A DNA stretch of 34,571 nucleotides. Origin: an uncultured Alphaproteobacteria bacterium. GTDB lineage: Bacteria > Pseudomonadota > Alphaproteobacteria > HIMB59. Every line of letters starts with the position of its first letter. Position 1 is the first letter of the stretch. The translations under genes were made by a program, and so were the position numbers. The stretch covers positions 1-34,571 of the forward strand of contig CACBUI010000005.1 of the NCBI GenBank assembly GCA_902542505.1, read 5' to 3'. Positions 1 to 7,949 of this stretch are shown piece by piece. A model generated the notes under the pieces. The model did not search any database. It saw only the letters and a list, made by a program, of their open reading frames with translations, and had not been told where the DNA came from.

Positions 1-378
1 AAACAAGTTTGTTTGGTTTTTATAAATCAATTTGTTTAGAAGGATTATCAACATGGGGGTTGTCGAAATAACTAATAAAGAATTAATAACAGTTGTCGCT
101 GTTAGACCAATATAAGTTAATGTGTTAAAAAGTGTTGGACCAGTTAAAATGATCAAAAAAACCATTCCTGGTTGTTTTTTTAAAAGGGGTAAGTCAACTA
201 AAGCATTTTTTAAACAAAAGGGAGTTAAAATAATTAAAGCTATTACCCACCTATAAAAAGATAACGATAAGGGTGATACTAAATCCTCGACTGAAGATAA
301 TCTTCCTACTATAAAATTGCCTGACCAAAATAAGGAGGCAAAACATAAAAATATCGCTGCTTTAAGAGAAACACTCAC
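1..378 (-). CDS. EamA/DMT-family membrane transporter, N-terminal part (truncated at window edge)
   Basis: Reverse-strand open frame from GTG at 378 (in-frame TAA directly upstream) to the window edge: VSVSLKAAIFLCFASLFWSGNFIVGRLSS...LSFYRWVIALIILTPF...; FWSGNFIVGR is typical of EamA proteins. Absent from the ORF track because it is open at the edge. Confidence 0.8.
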   Translation of the reverse strand, partial: MSVSLKAAIFLCFASLFWSGNFIVGRLSSVEDLVSPLSLSFYRWVIALIILTPFCLKNALVDLPLLKKQPGMVFLIILTGPTLFNTLTYIGLTATTVINSLLVISTTPMLIILLNKLIYKNQTNLF

Positions 379-387
379 TTAGATTTT

Positions 388-1539
388 TTATTTTAAATTT
401 TCAATAGCAATTGCTAGACCTTGACCACCACCGATACACATACTTGCAACACCAAACTTTTGTTTTGTTCTTCTAAGTTGATGAGACAAGGTTGTAATAA
501 TTCTTGCACCTGAACAGCCAATGGGGTGTCCTAATGCAATAGCGCCCCCAGCAATATTTAATTTACTTGGATCAATCTTTAAAGATCTTTGGACAGCAAC
601 TGAAGTTGCAGCAAATGCCTCATTGACCTCAACCAAATTAAAATAGTTAATATTTACACTCATTTTCTTCATTAATTTCTGTATAGCTGTAATTGGAGTA
701 ACACCCATATAATCGGGATTGCCCGCTGAGGACGCCCAAGATAGTACTTTTGCTATTGGTTTAATTTTGTTAGAAGTTACATATTTTTCAGAAGCTAAAG
801 CCAAAAAACTAGCTCCATCATTTAATGAAGAGGCATTTCCAGCAGTAACTGTTCCAGATTTTTTAAAAACAGCTTTTAATTGGCTTAATTTTGGCAAAGT
901 CGTGTCTTTTCGAATTTCATCTTTAAGAGATGTTTTTGTCAATTCGTTTTTGAAGTAATTATTTTTAATTGCCTTATAAGTTTTTAGATAAGACTGATAA
1001 GCAAATTGATCTTGGTCTTGTCTTGTAACATTATATTTTCTTGAAACGTTTTCAGCTGTTATGCCCATATGTTCTTTTGAAAAAGCATCTGTTAGGCCAT
1101 CGTTAACTAAAGTGTCTATAAAGATATTGTTTCCTAATTTTTTTTCTCCAGTTCTACTCAGATACGCGTGGCGTGCCCTGGACATACTTTCTTGACCACC
1201 AACAATTAATAAATTTGACTCGCCGGAATAAATTTTAGATGAACCATCTATTGTAGCTCTCATACCACTTCCACAAACTTGATTTACTACATAAGCAAAG
1301 GATGTCTGTTGCATTCCGGAGTCTAGTGCAACTTGCCTTGCTGTATTCATTCCTAGTCCACTAGTTAATACTTGTCCTAAAATTAATCCTTCAACTTCTT
1401 TAGTATTGATTGTTTTATTTCTATCAAATAATTCTTTGAGACAAGAGGTTCCTAATTCTACTGATTCAGTTTTTTTGTAATTACCTAGATAAGCTCCTAT
1501 TGGTGTTCTAACTGCATCGATTATAAAAACATCACTCAT
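388..1539 (-). CDS. acetyl-CoA C-acetyltransferase (thiolase)
   Basis: Thiolase motifs: VNQVCGSGMRA, NVNEAFAA-like, GGAIALGHPIGCSGARI, CIGGGQGLA. Confidence 0.95.
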   Translation of the reverse strand: MSDVFIIDAVRTPIGAYLGNYKKTESVELGTSCLKELFDRNKTINTKEVEGLILGQVLTSGLGMNTARQVALDSGMQQTSFAYVVNQVCGSGMRATIDGSSKIYSGESNLLIVGGQESMSRARHAYLSRTGEKKLGNNIFIDTLVNDGLTDAFSKEHMGITAENVSRKYNVTRQDQDQFAYQSYLKTYKAIKNNYFKNELTKTSLKDEIRKDTTLPKLSQLKAVFKKSGTVTAGNASSLNDGASFLALASEKYVTSNKIKPIAKVLSWASSAGNPDYMGVTPITAIQKLMKKMSVNINYFNLVEVNEAFAATSVAVQRSLKIDPSKLNIAGGAIALGHPIGCSGARIITTLSHQLRRTKQKFGVASMCIGGGQGLAIAIENLK

Positions 1540-3448
1540 TAATATTTATCCTTCTGTATTCAATTATTGACTCAGGATTTGCCAACGATCCCAAGTTCTG
1601 CACTTTATCATTATTGATAATTTTTTTGACAAGTATTTCAGAGTTTTTACCACTTTTTGTTCTTGGAATGTCTTTAACTATAAATATTTTCCACGGAACA
1701 TGCCTTGGACTAAGCGATGTCTTGAGGTGTTTTTTCACTATTGTATTAAAATCAACATTAATTTTTGTGTTTAACAATTTCAAAAAAAGGACAATTTTTT
1801 CATCATTTTTAGTCAAATAACCTGTTGCCAAACAGTCCTCAATCCAATGAAATTTTTGTAAGCAACTGTATATTTCACCTGTTCCTATTCTAACACCACC
1901 TGGATTTAAAGTAGCATCTGACCTTCCAAAAATTACATAACCTCCATTTTTGGTTTTTTTCACATAATCTCCATGAGACCATATGTTTGGAAATTTTTTA
2001 AAATATGCGGATTTATATTTATTATTCATTATGTCATTCCAAAAATAAATTGGCTTAGAGGGGAAAGGGGACTTGCAAACTAGTTCTCCTGTCTTTTTGG
2101 TTGGCTTGCCATTATCATTGAAAACATCAATATCCATGCCTAAGCCCGGTCCTTGAATTTCACCTGAATAGACAGGTAAAGTTGGTATTCCTAACATAAA
2201 ACATGAAACTATGTCTGTACCGCCACTCACCGAATGTATAAAAGATTTTGAATTTAAACTTTTGTTAATAAAATTAAATGTGTCTGGGCTTAGAGGAGAT
2301 CCAGTTGATATAAAACAATTAATTTTTTTTAAAATATCTTTTTTATTTGATTTATAATTATTCTGGATAGTTTCATAAACTTTTGCTCCTGCACCTAGCA
2401 TTGTTGAATTAGTATCTTTTGTAATATTTATAACTCGATTTATATTTGGATAAAATGGGGAGCCATCATAAAGAACGATTGAGGAACCCAGTAGTAAGTT
2501 CGAAACTGTCCAGTTCCACATCATCCACCCGCAAGTAGTTAAGAAAAGCATTTTATCCTCGGATTTAACATTTGTATGTAATGCTAGTTCTTTTAAATGT
2601 TGAAGGAGTGAGCCTCCGTGGCCATGCGTAATACACTTTGGGAGCCCTGTCGTTCCACTAGAAAATAATACATATAGCGGATGATTAAAGCTCAATGATA
2701 TATTTTTATTTAGTTTTGAATATTTTTTTTGATTGTAAATTTTTTTTAATTCAGAAGTGTTATTTTTTGAAGGATAGCTAGTTTTTAAAATTAGTGGATT
2801 ATTTAAATTTGCTTTTAATGTTCTTAAGTTTTTTGAATATTGAAATTTCTTGCCGTTATAAAAATAATAGTCAGCAACAATTAAAAGCTTAGGCTTAAGC
2901 TGGGAAAATCTGTCAATCACTGCTTGTGTTCCAAAGTCAGCAGAGCAAGAAGACCAAACTGCACCAATTTTTGCTGCAGAAAGGAAGCTTATTACTGTAT
3001 CAGGTATATTTGGCAAATATCCAACAATTACATCACCTTTTTTAATGCCTTTATCTCTAAAAAAATTGCTTAATGCATTAATTCTTTTATTTAAATCACT
3101 ATAAATAATTTTTTCGCTAAATTTGTTTTCTCCAATAAATTCAATGGCCAAATCTGATGAATTATTTTTTGAAATTAAATCGTAATAATTAAGATTACTG
3201 TTATCAAAAAAAATTGAATTCCAAAAAGATTTTTTTTTGTAAGCTTTAAAAAAACTTTTCCTCTCAAGGTCGATATTAAAATACTCAACTATAGACTCCC
3301 AAAACTCACCAGGGTTCTTATTAGTCCATGACCAAAGCTTGTTATAATTTAAAAATTTTTTAGAAAGTTTTTGTTCTAAATAGGTCTGAAATTTATAAAG
3401 ATTTGTAGATTTAATAAATTTTCTACTTGGCTCAAATAACTTATCCAT
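1532..3448 (-). CDS. acetoacetate-CoA ligase (acetoacetyl-CoA synthetase)
   Basis: AMP-binding signature LFSSGTTGLPKCITHGHGG, GWMMWNW, FGRSDATLNPGGVRIGTGEIY, C-terminal IPRTKSGKNSE. 8-bp overlap with the thiolase. Confidence 0.93.
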   Translation of the reverse strand: MDKLFEPSRKFIKSTNLYKFQTYLEQKLSKKFLNYNKLWSWTNKNPGEFWESIVEYFNIDLERKSFFKAYKKKSFWNSIFFDNSNLNYYDLISKNNSSDLAIEFIGENKFSEKIIYSDLNKRINALSNFFRDKGIKKGDVIVGYLPNIPDTVISFLSAAKIGAVWSSCSADFGTQAVIDRFSQLKPKLLIVADYYFYNGKKFQYSKNLRTLKANLNNPLILKTSYPSKNNTSELKKIYNQKKYSKLNKNISLSFNHPLYVLFSSGTTGLPKCITHGHGGSLLQHLKELALHTNVKSEDKMLFLTTCGWMMWNWTVSNLLLGSSIVLYDGSPFYPNINRVINITKDTNSTMLGAGAKVYETIQNNYKSNKKDILKKINCFISTGSPLSPDTFNFINKSLNSKSFIHSVSGGTDIVSCFMLGIPTLPVYSGEIQGPGLGMDIDVFNDNGKPTKKTGELVCKSPFPSKPIYFWNDIMNNKYKSAYFKKFPNIWSHGDYVKKTKNGGYVIFGRSDATLNPGGVRIGTGEIYSCLQKFHWIEDCLATGYLTKNDEKIVLFLKLLNTKINVDFNTIVKKHLKTSLSPRHVPWKIFIVKDIPRTKSGKNSEILVKKIINNDKVQNLGSLANPESIIEYRRININE

Positions 3449-3839
3449 CTTTGTTTTTCATTAATCTTTGAAGATCATCTGGTATTTTACTTGGGGCTCC
3501 TTGAGAATTGACACAAACCATCAAAATCTTTGATTTAAAAATAATATTATTTTGTTTGTAAATATTTTGTTCGAGCTCAAATGATGCATTTTTAAGAGAC
3601 AAAATATTGCTTCTAACAGTTAATTGATCCTCTAGTTTGCATGACTCAATATAATCACATTCAATCTTTTTTACTAAAAAAAGTCGATCGTGATCTTTCA
3701 ATAAAGAATTCAGTGTGAATCCCAATTCATTGATGATTTCAGTACGGGCTCTTTCAATAAATTTTAAATAATTTGCGTAATATACAACTCCACCAGAGTC
3801 TGTGTCTTCATAATATATTTTGAAGTTGTATTGGAACAT
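3441..3839 (-). CDS. ybgC: YbgC/4-hydroxybenzoyl-CoA-type acyl-CoA thioesterase
   Basis: Hotdog thioesterase motif YYEDTDSGGVVYYANYLKFIERARTE. Confidence 0.9.
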   Translation of the reverse strand: MFQYNFKIYYEDTDSGGVVYYANYLKFIERARTEIINELGFTLNSLLKDHDRLFLVKKIECDYIESCKLEDQLTVRSNILSLKNASFELEQNIYKQNNIIFKSKILMVCVNSQGAPSKIPDDLQRLMKNKDG

Positions 3840-3919
3840 TAAGTAGTCAGACCTAAATACAATATATAAGTTATAATAATTATAACTATTCCAAATATTA
3901 AATATCTATATTCATTCAT
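3839..3919 (-). CDS. putative 26-aa single-TM microprotein upstream of ybgC
   Basis: My reading: MNEYRYLIFGIVIIIITYILYLGLTT*, with TAATG overlap onto the ybgC start codon. Below the ORF-track length cutoff. Confidence 0.4.
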   Translation of the reverse strand: MNEYRYLIFGIVIIIITYILYLGLTT

Positions 3920-3946
3920 TAAATTAAATACCTATTATAGAAATAC

Positions 3947-4162
3947 TTAGGATATTTTTTCTCTCTTAAAATAATAAATCATTTTGTGTTTTGAAGGGAT
4001 ATCAGATTTATCTTTAATTACATTGACCAACTCCCAACCTTCTTTTCCACCTTTGTTAAGCCAGTCATTTTCCGACTTTAATTCTTCATCATCTAAATAT
4101 TGGGTATAAATTCTATACTCCCACTTTGAATGTTCTTTTTTATCGAAAGTTGGGTTAATCAT
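3947..4162 (-). CDS. small DUF4177-like protein (start moved downstream from track start 4219)
   Basis: Core KWEYRIYTQYLDDEELKSENDWLNKGGKEGWELVNVI...YYFKRE resembles DUF4177. ATG at 4162 avoids a 46-bp overlap with the upstream ORF. Confidence 0.55.
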   Translation of the reverse strand: MINPTFDKKEHSKWEYRIYTQYLDDEELKSENDWLNKGGKEGWELVNVIKDKSDIPSKHKMIYYFKREKIS

Positions 4163-4173
4163 TTCTTTATAAC

Positions 4174-4410
4174 TTACGCATTTAAATTGTAGAAAAACCA
4201 TACTGCAGATAAACACCAAAGTGTTAAAAAAATCTTACCTAGTTTATCTGCCTTTTTAAAATGTGATTTCATTTCATTAAGCTGAGCTAGATTTTGCCCA
4301 TCTTGTTTTTGAGAGTCCTTTAATTTTTTTTGGTAAAAGAATTTGTATATATTTATTGCACAAGTCCATCCTGTTAGTATGTAAAAAATAGAGCTAGATA
4401 AAGTTGTCAT
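4174..4410 (-). CDS. hypothetical small membrane protein (two predicted TM segments)
   Basis: 78-aa ORF with hydrophobic segments at both ends. Confidence 0.55.
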   Translation of the reverse strand: MTTLSSSIFYILTGWTCAINIYKFFYQKKLKDSQKQDGQNLAQLNEMKSHFKKADKLGKIFLTLWCLSAVWFFYNLNA

Positions 4411-4451
4411 CTTTCTAATATAAACCTACTCCATGGTTCTTGCTAGTTTTA

Positions 4452-5384
4452 TCAATCTTGATATTGGATAAAAGTAGGTTTTATAACCTGGTTATCTTTG
4501 TCCCCCAAAGAGTCACATGAGTATCCTAAGTCAGATAACATTTCAGAGAAAATTTTGTTTGTGCATTTTTTTGCTCTAGCAATTCCATCATACCAAGCTG
4601 TGATTTTACCGTTAAAACCTTTAGGAGCATTATTTTGATATATACCATATCGAAAAGAGGGTCCGTAAGATTTTCCATTGTAAGAATAAATATTAGTTAT
4701 AAAGCCCTCTTCAGCATATTTTAAATCTCCATTGATATAAAGTTTTAGAAATCCATCATTGCCCCAACTTGCATGAATAATTACATCATGCCATTGGTTA
4801 AATAAAATATTTTCTGGAATTACCGTTGCAGTCTCATCAGTCTCTACAACAGTTTTTTTTGTACAGTGCGTTCTATTAATGGCTAACCCTTTAAATTTTT
4901 TTTTATATTGAAATATAAAAACATTTTCTGAACCATTTTCTCTACAGTGAGGAAAAACTTTATTTTCATATGATAATTTCATTTGTCCAAATTGAATTAA
5001 ATGATTGTCAATTTCTTTATGAGAAGTTGACGAATAAGTAAGCTCAGAATTGTCTATAAAAAATGACCATGCATACCAATTTTCTCCTCTCTCTTTTGTA
5101 TTTATAAAAGTCTCAGTTCTTCCAAAAGAACCCTTAAATTTTCCCCTTTCACAATCAAAGTCTTTACAATCAAGTGCTCTAAACTCAAATTTGTGTGATG
5201 ATTCACCAAGTCTTGAAAATTCAGTGTCGACGCTTTGACTCCAATCTTTACCAGCATCTAATCCATGTTTTTCAATAGTTGGCCAACCAATACCCTTGTA
5301 ACTTCCAACTTGTTCTCCATTTTTAAATGTTAAGCCCAAACAGAAACTGGGGATTAATAACAATAGAGCTAAGAGAGTTTTCAT
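4452..5384 (-). CDS. secreted polysaccharide lyase, heparin-lyase-I-like family
   Basis: N-terminal signal peptide MKTLLALLLLIPSFCLG; W(Y/A)WSFFIDN, LIQFGQMK, NQWHDVIIHASWGNDGFLKLYINGD, FRYGIYQN match the lyase/concanavalin-like fold seen in heparin lyase I proteins. Confidence 0.75.
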   Translation of the reverse strand: MKTLLALLLLIPSFCLGLTFKNGEQVGSYKGIGWPTIEKHGLDAGKDWSQSVDTEFSRLGESSHKFEFRALDCKDFDCERGKFKGSFGRTETFINTKERGENWYAWSFFIDNSELTYSSTSHKEIDNHLIQFGQMKLSYENKVFPHCRENGSENVFIFQYKKKFKGLAINRTHCTKKTVVETDETATVIPENILFNQWHDVIIHASWGNDGFLKLYINGDLKYAEEGFITNIYSYNGKSYGPSFRYGIYQNNAPKGFNGKITAWYDGIARAKKCTNKIFSEMLSDLGYSCDSLGDKDNQVIKPTFIQYQD

Positions 5385-5519
5385 AACCCTAAAATATCAA
5401 ATTTGTCATTTAAATTAAGACCTAATAGAATCCTTTTCAGTCCGCATTGGCGGATAAGTGGCGGACAAATTATTTATTTAAGATAGAAAGATGATAGGTT
5501 TGTTAATAATAGGACATTC

Positions 5520-5594
5520 GGTTCCGTGGTGTAACGGATAGCACAAATGACTTCGGATCATTTAGTCAGGGTTCGAATCCTTGCGGAACCGCCA
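5520..5594 (+). tRNA. tRNA-Arg (anticodon TCG), CCA encoded
   Basis: Acceptor GGTTCCG/CGGAACC, anticodon stem-loop AATGA-CTTCGGA-TCATT, T-arm AGGGTTCGAATCCTT, A20 and C35 arginine identity positions, CCA at 5592-5594. Confidence 0.95.
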
Positions 5595-5601
5595 ATCTAA
5601 T

Positions 5602-6480
5602 TTATAAAAAACTCCCTAAACCTTGAAGCTTATTAATGAAATCTCTAATTTGCTCGTTAATTTTTTGATTATCAATTTCTATTTGATCATTTTCATCAAA
5701 ATCTAAGTCAAATAAACCCTCTCTGTCTTGAAGTATTTCTTCTAGTGTAAGATCTGCACTGTTGTCAAAATCAAAATTATTTAAAACAACTTTAGTGAGC
5801 AAAGGGGTGATAGCGTAACTAGAAATTATTCCAAACATTCCTGCCTCATCAAATTCTTGCCCATTTATTGTGCTAAAAAAAACTAAAAGTTTAGAAGCTC
5901 TATTAATCTCAGCATTTGAAAGTGCTTTATTACCAGAGACATCTAAAAAACTAAAAACATCTTCAAAGCACTCTCCCTTATTCTTGGAGAAATTTGAACA
6001 GGATAAAGATGCTTTTGAATTCATATATGATAGTACCTCTCCAAATACTAAGATTAGACTAGCTGGGGTGTTATCGCACTTTGCGTATGTAAAAGTATTA
6101 TTCGTATTATTTAAAAAATCATAGGACTCATCGGGATTATCTTGCTCTTCAAATACAACCTCTAAAATATCGTCATTCAGTTTCATAAAAACATTTTTAA
6201 ATTCAAATATTTCACCGTTTAGATAAATCCAATCTTTATATGTCTTTGAGTCAGAAAACTGAAGATAGAAATACGCATAATCGTCTATTTCGTCCTGGCT
6301 TTCATAAAGATTGAAGTAGCCACTTTGAGTAATAATAAAAACATCTTCTTCTTTGGAACAGTCATTACTCCATGTTCCATGAAATTTTTCTGGTATCAAA
6401 TCTGCGGCGAATAAAAAGAATGGACTTAATAAAGAAACTAAAAAAAAGCTAAAAAAATTTTTCACGATATAAAATATCAT
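5602..6480 (-). CDS. secreted EF-hand-like calcium-binding protein
   Basis: Signal peptide-like N-terminus; EF-hand-like loops DVSGNKALSNAE and DFDNSADLTLEE, then DFDENDQIEIDN. Confidence 0.65.
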   Translation of the reverse strand: MIFYIVKNFFSFFLVSLLSPFFLFAADLIPEKFHGTWSNDCSKEEDVFIITQSGYFNLYESQDEIDDYAYFYLQFSDSKTYKDWIYLNGEIFEFKNVFMKLNDDILEVVFEEQDNPDESYDFLNNTNNTFTYAKCDNTPASLILVFGEVLSYMNSKASLSCSNFSKNKGECFEDVFSFLDVSGNKALSNAEINRASKLLVFFSTINGQEFDEAGMFGIISSYAITPLLTKVVLNNFDFDNSADLTLEEILQDREGLFDLDFDENDQIEIDNQKINEQIRDFINKLQGLGSFL

Positions 6481-6512
6481 AAAAATCTATATATATAAAA
6501 TTATATGTATTT

Positions 6513-7949
6513 TTAATTAGAATTTTTCTTAGTCAGCCAAGAAGGTTTTTTTAATTGATTTAAATTAAGATCCTCTGGAAAATTTTTAAAGATATCATTG
6601 AGACCCTTAATTATTACATATGTGATTATAAAACTCATAATCGTATCACTCAAAAAATGATCACCCTCCATAATTCTTAATAACGAGATTAAAAGAATTG
6701 AAGCATATGCAAATGTGTTCCATGAAGTTTTATTGAAAATTATTAGTAAAGCCAAAGATAACGTAAAAAAAGAAACGTCACCTGAAACGAAACTACAATT
6801 GGTACTGCAATAATCAACATTTAACCATGGAATGGTAAATGGCTCTTCTCCTCCAAATTGAATGGTGTCATTAGGCCTTGCACGACCCCACAAATTTTTA
6901 AAAATAGAGTTTACAACAATACCTGTTCCGATAATAAGACAAGAAAATAAGTAAACCCATTCTCTAACAGCAACATTTAAAATTTTTTCTTTATAATAAA
7001 TTTGTTTGAAAACAGCAGCTATGGGGACAAAGAAAACTAATAAAGCCATAAGTGGTAGCAACATCTTACGAACAAAATAGATAAACCAGTCAGACTCTGA
7101 AGCAATAAATTTACCGTCCTGTCCAAAAAATAGGCCACTAACAGTTATGTCTAATGAGGGAAATATGAAAAATACTATAGAGAGTAGGAGGGTTATGGTT
7201 AGGGTTTTAAAGTAAAAATTAAAATTCAAGTAAAGAGAAAAAATGTTTGTATAAAAATTGGAAATATTACTTGAAATTATTTCAACGTTATTGTTTGGGA
7301 TTAATTTGTCATGCTCTGATGTAAATAACTTTTTTTTATCTGCTAGTTTTTTTGAAATAAATATTGTTGAAAGATATGCAACAAGCGTGCCACCAAAGAT
7401 ATCACTAATAAAGTGGGCACCGACTATGACTCTCGTGGATGAAATAATAATTGCAATGGTTATCAATGCATTTTTAATTTTCGGAAAGAGAAATATCATA
7501 CAAAAGATAAAAGCAAAAATAGTTGCAGTATGACCTGATGGGAATGAATGCCATTTGGAGTCAAATTGTATTATATCTAAAGATTTTAATTCAAAACCAT
7601 TATATAAGACTGGCCGTGGTCTTCCAAAGATATGTTTTAATATTTGTGTAACTATGCCACTTAATAAGATATTTAAAAAAATAAATAGACTAATGTCACT
7701 TACAGTTTCCATAATCTGATTTTTACTTTTTATAATTTTTATTAAGCCCCAGATTAAAATAGTAGGTACAAAAAAATATAAAGAGTCACCAAAGTGAGTG
7801 AGTGTTCCAAAAAGAGACTTTGTTTGATGATTAATACTGTCAAAAAAAGAAGCTACTGAATAATCAAATAATAAGAAAAAAAAAGCTCCAATTAACAGAT
7901 AAATACTTATTCTTTTTTCTTGCGAGTTTAACTGATTGAAGAAAGTCAT
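6513..7949 (-). CDS. membrane protein with two PAP2 (phosphatidic acid phosphatase) domains
   Basis: Domain 1: KHIFGRPRP / FPSGHT / STRVIVGAHFISD. Domain 2: KNLWGRARP / CSFVSGDVSF / LRIMEGDHFLSD. Confidence 0.88.
   Translation of the reverse strand: MTFFNQLNSQEKRISIYLLIGAFFFLLFDYSVASFFDSINHQTKSLFGTLTHFGDSLYFFVPTILIWGLIKIIKSKNQIMETVSDISLFIFLNILLSGIVTQILKHIFGRPRPVLYNGFELKSLDIIQFDSKWHSFPSGHTATIFAFIFCMIFLFPKIKNALITIAIIISSTRVIVGAHFISDIFGGTLVAYLSTIFISKKLADKKKLFTSEHDKLIPNNNVEIISSNISNFYTNIFSLYLNFNFYFKTLTITLLLSIVFFIFPSLDITVSGLFFGQDGKFIASESDWFIYFVRKMLLPLMALLVFFVPIAAVFKQIYYKEKILNVAVREWVYLFSCLIIGTGIVVNSIFKNLWGRARPNDTIQFGGEEPFTIPWLNVDYCSTNCSFVSGDVSFFTLSLALLIIFNKTSWNTFAYASILLISLLRIMEGDHFLSDTIMSFIITYVIIKGLNDIFKNFPEDLNLNQLKKPSWLTKKNSN

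Noticed and set aside
719-958. Plus-strand 79-aa ORF inside the thiolase
   Set aside because: Antisense to a well-supported conserved gene; no recognisable domain.
5456-5466. AAGTGGCGGAC resembles a conserved 16S rRNA stretch (GTGGCGGACGGGTGAG)
   Set aside because: Only about 11 nt match and flanks do not match; no rRNA fragment supported.
5520-5594. tRNA-Arg considered as an integration site for a mobile island
   Set aside because: No duplicated tRNA 3' end, integrase or phage-like genes seen in the window.
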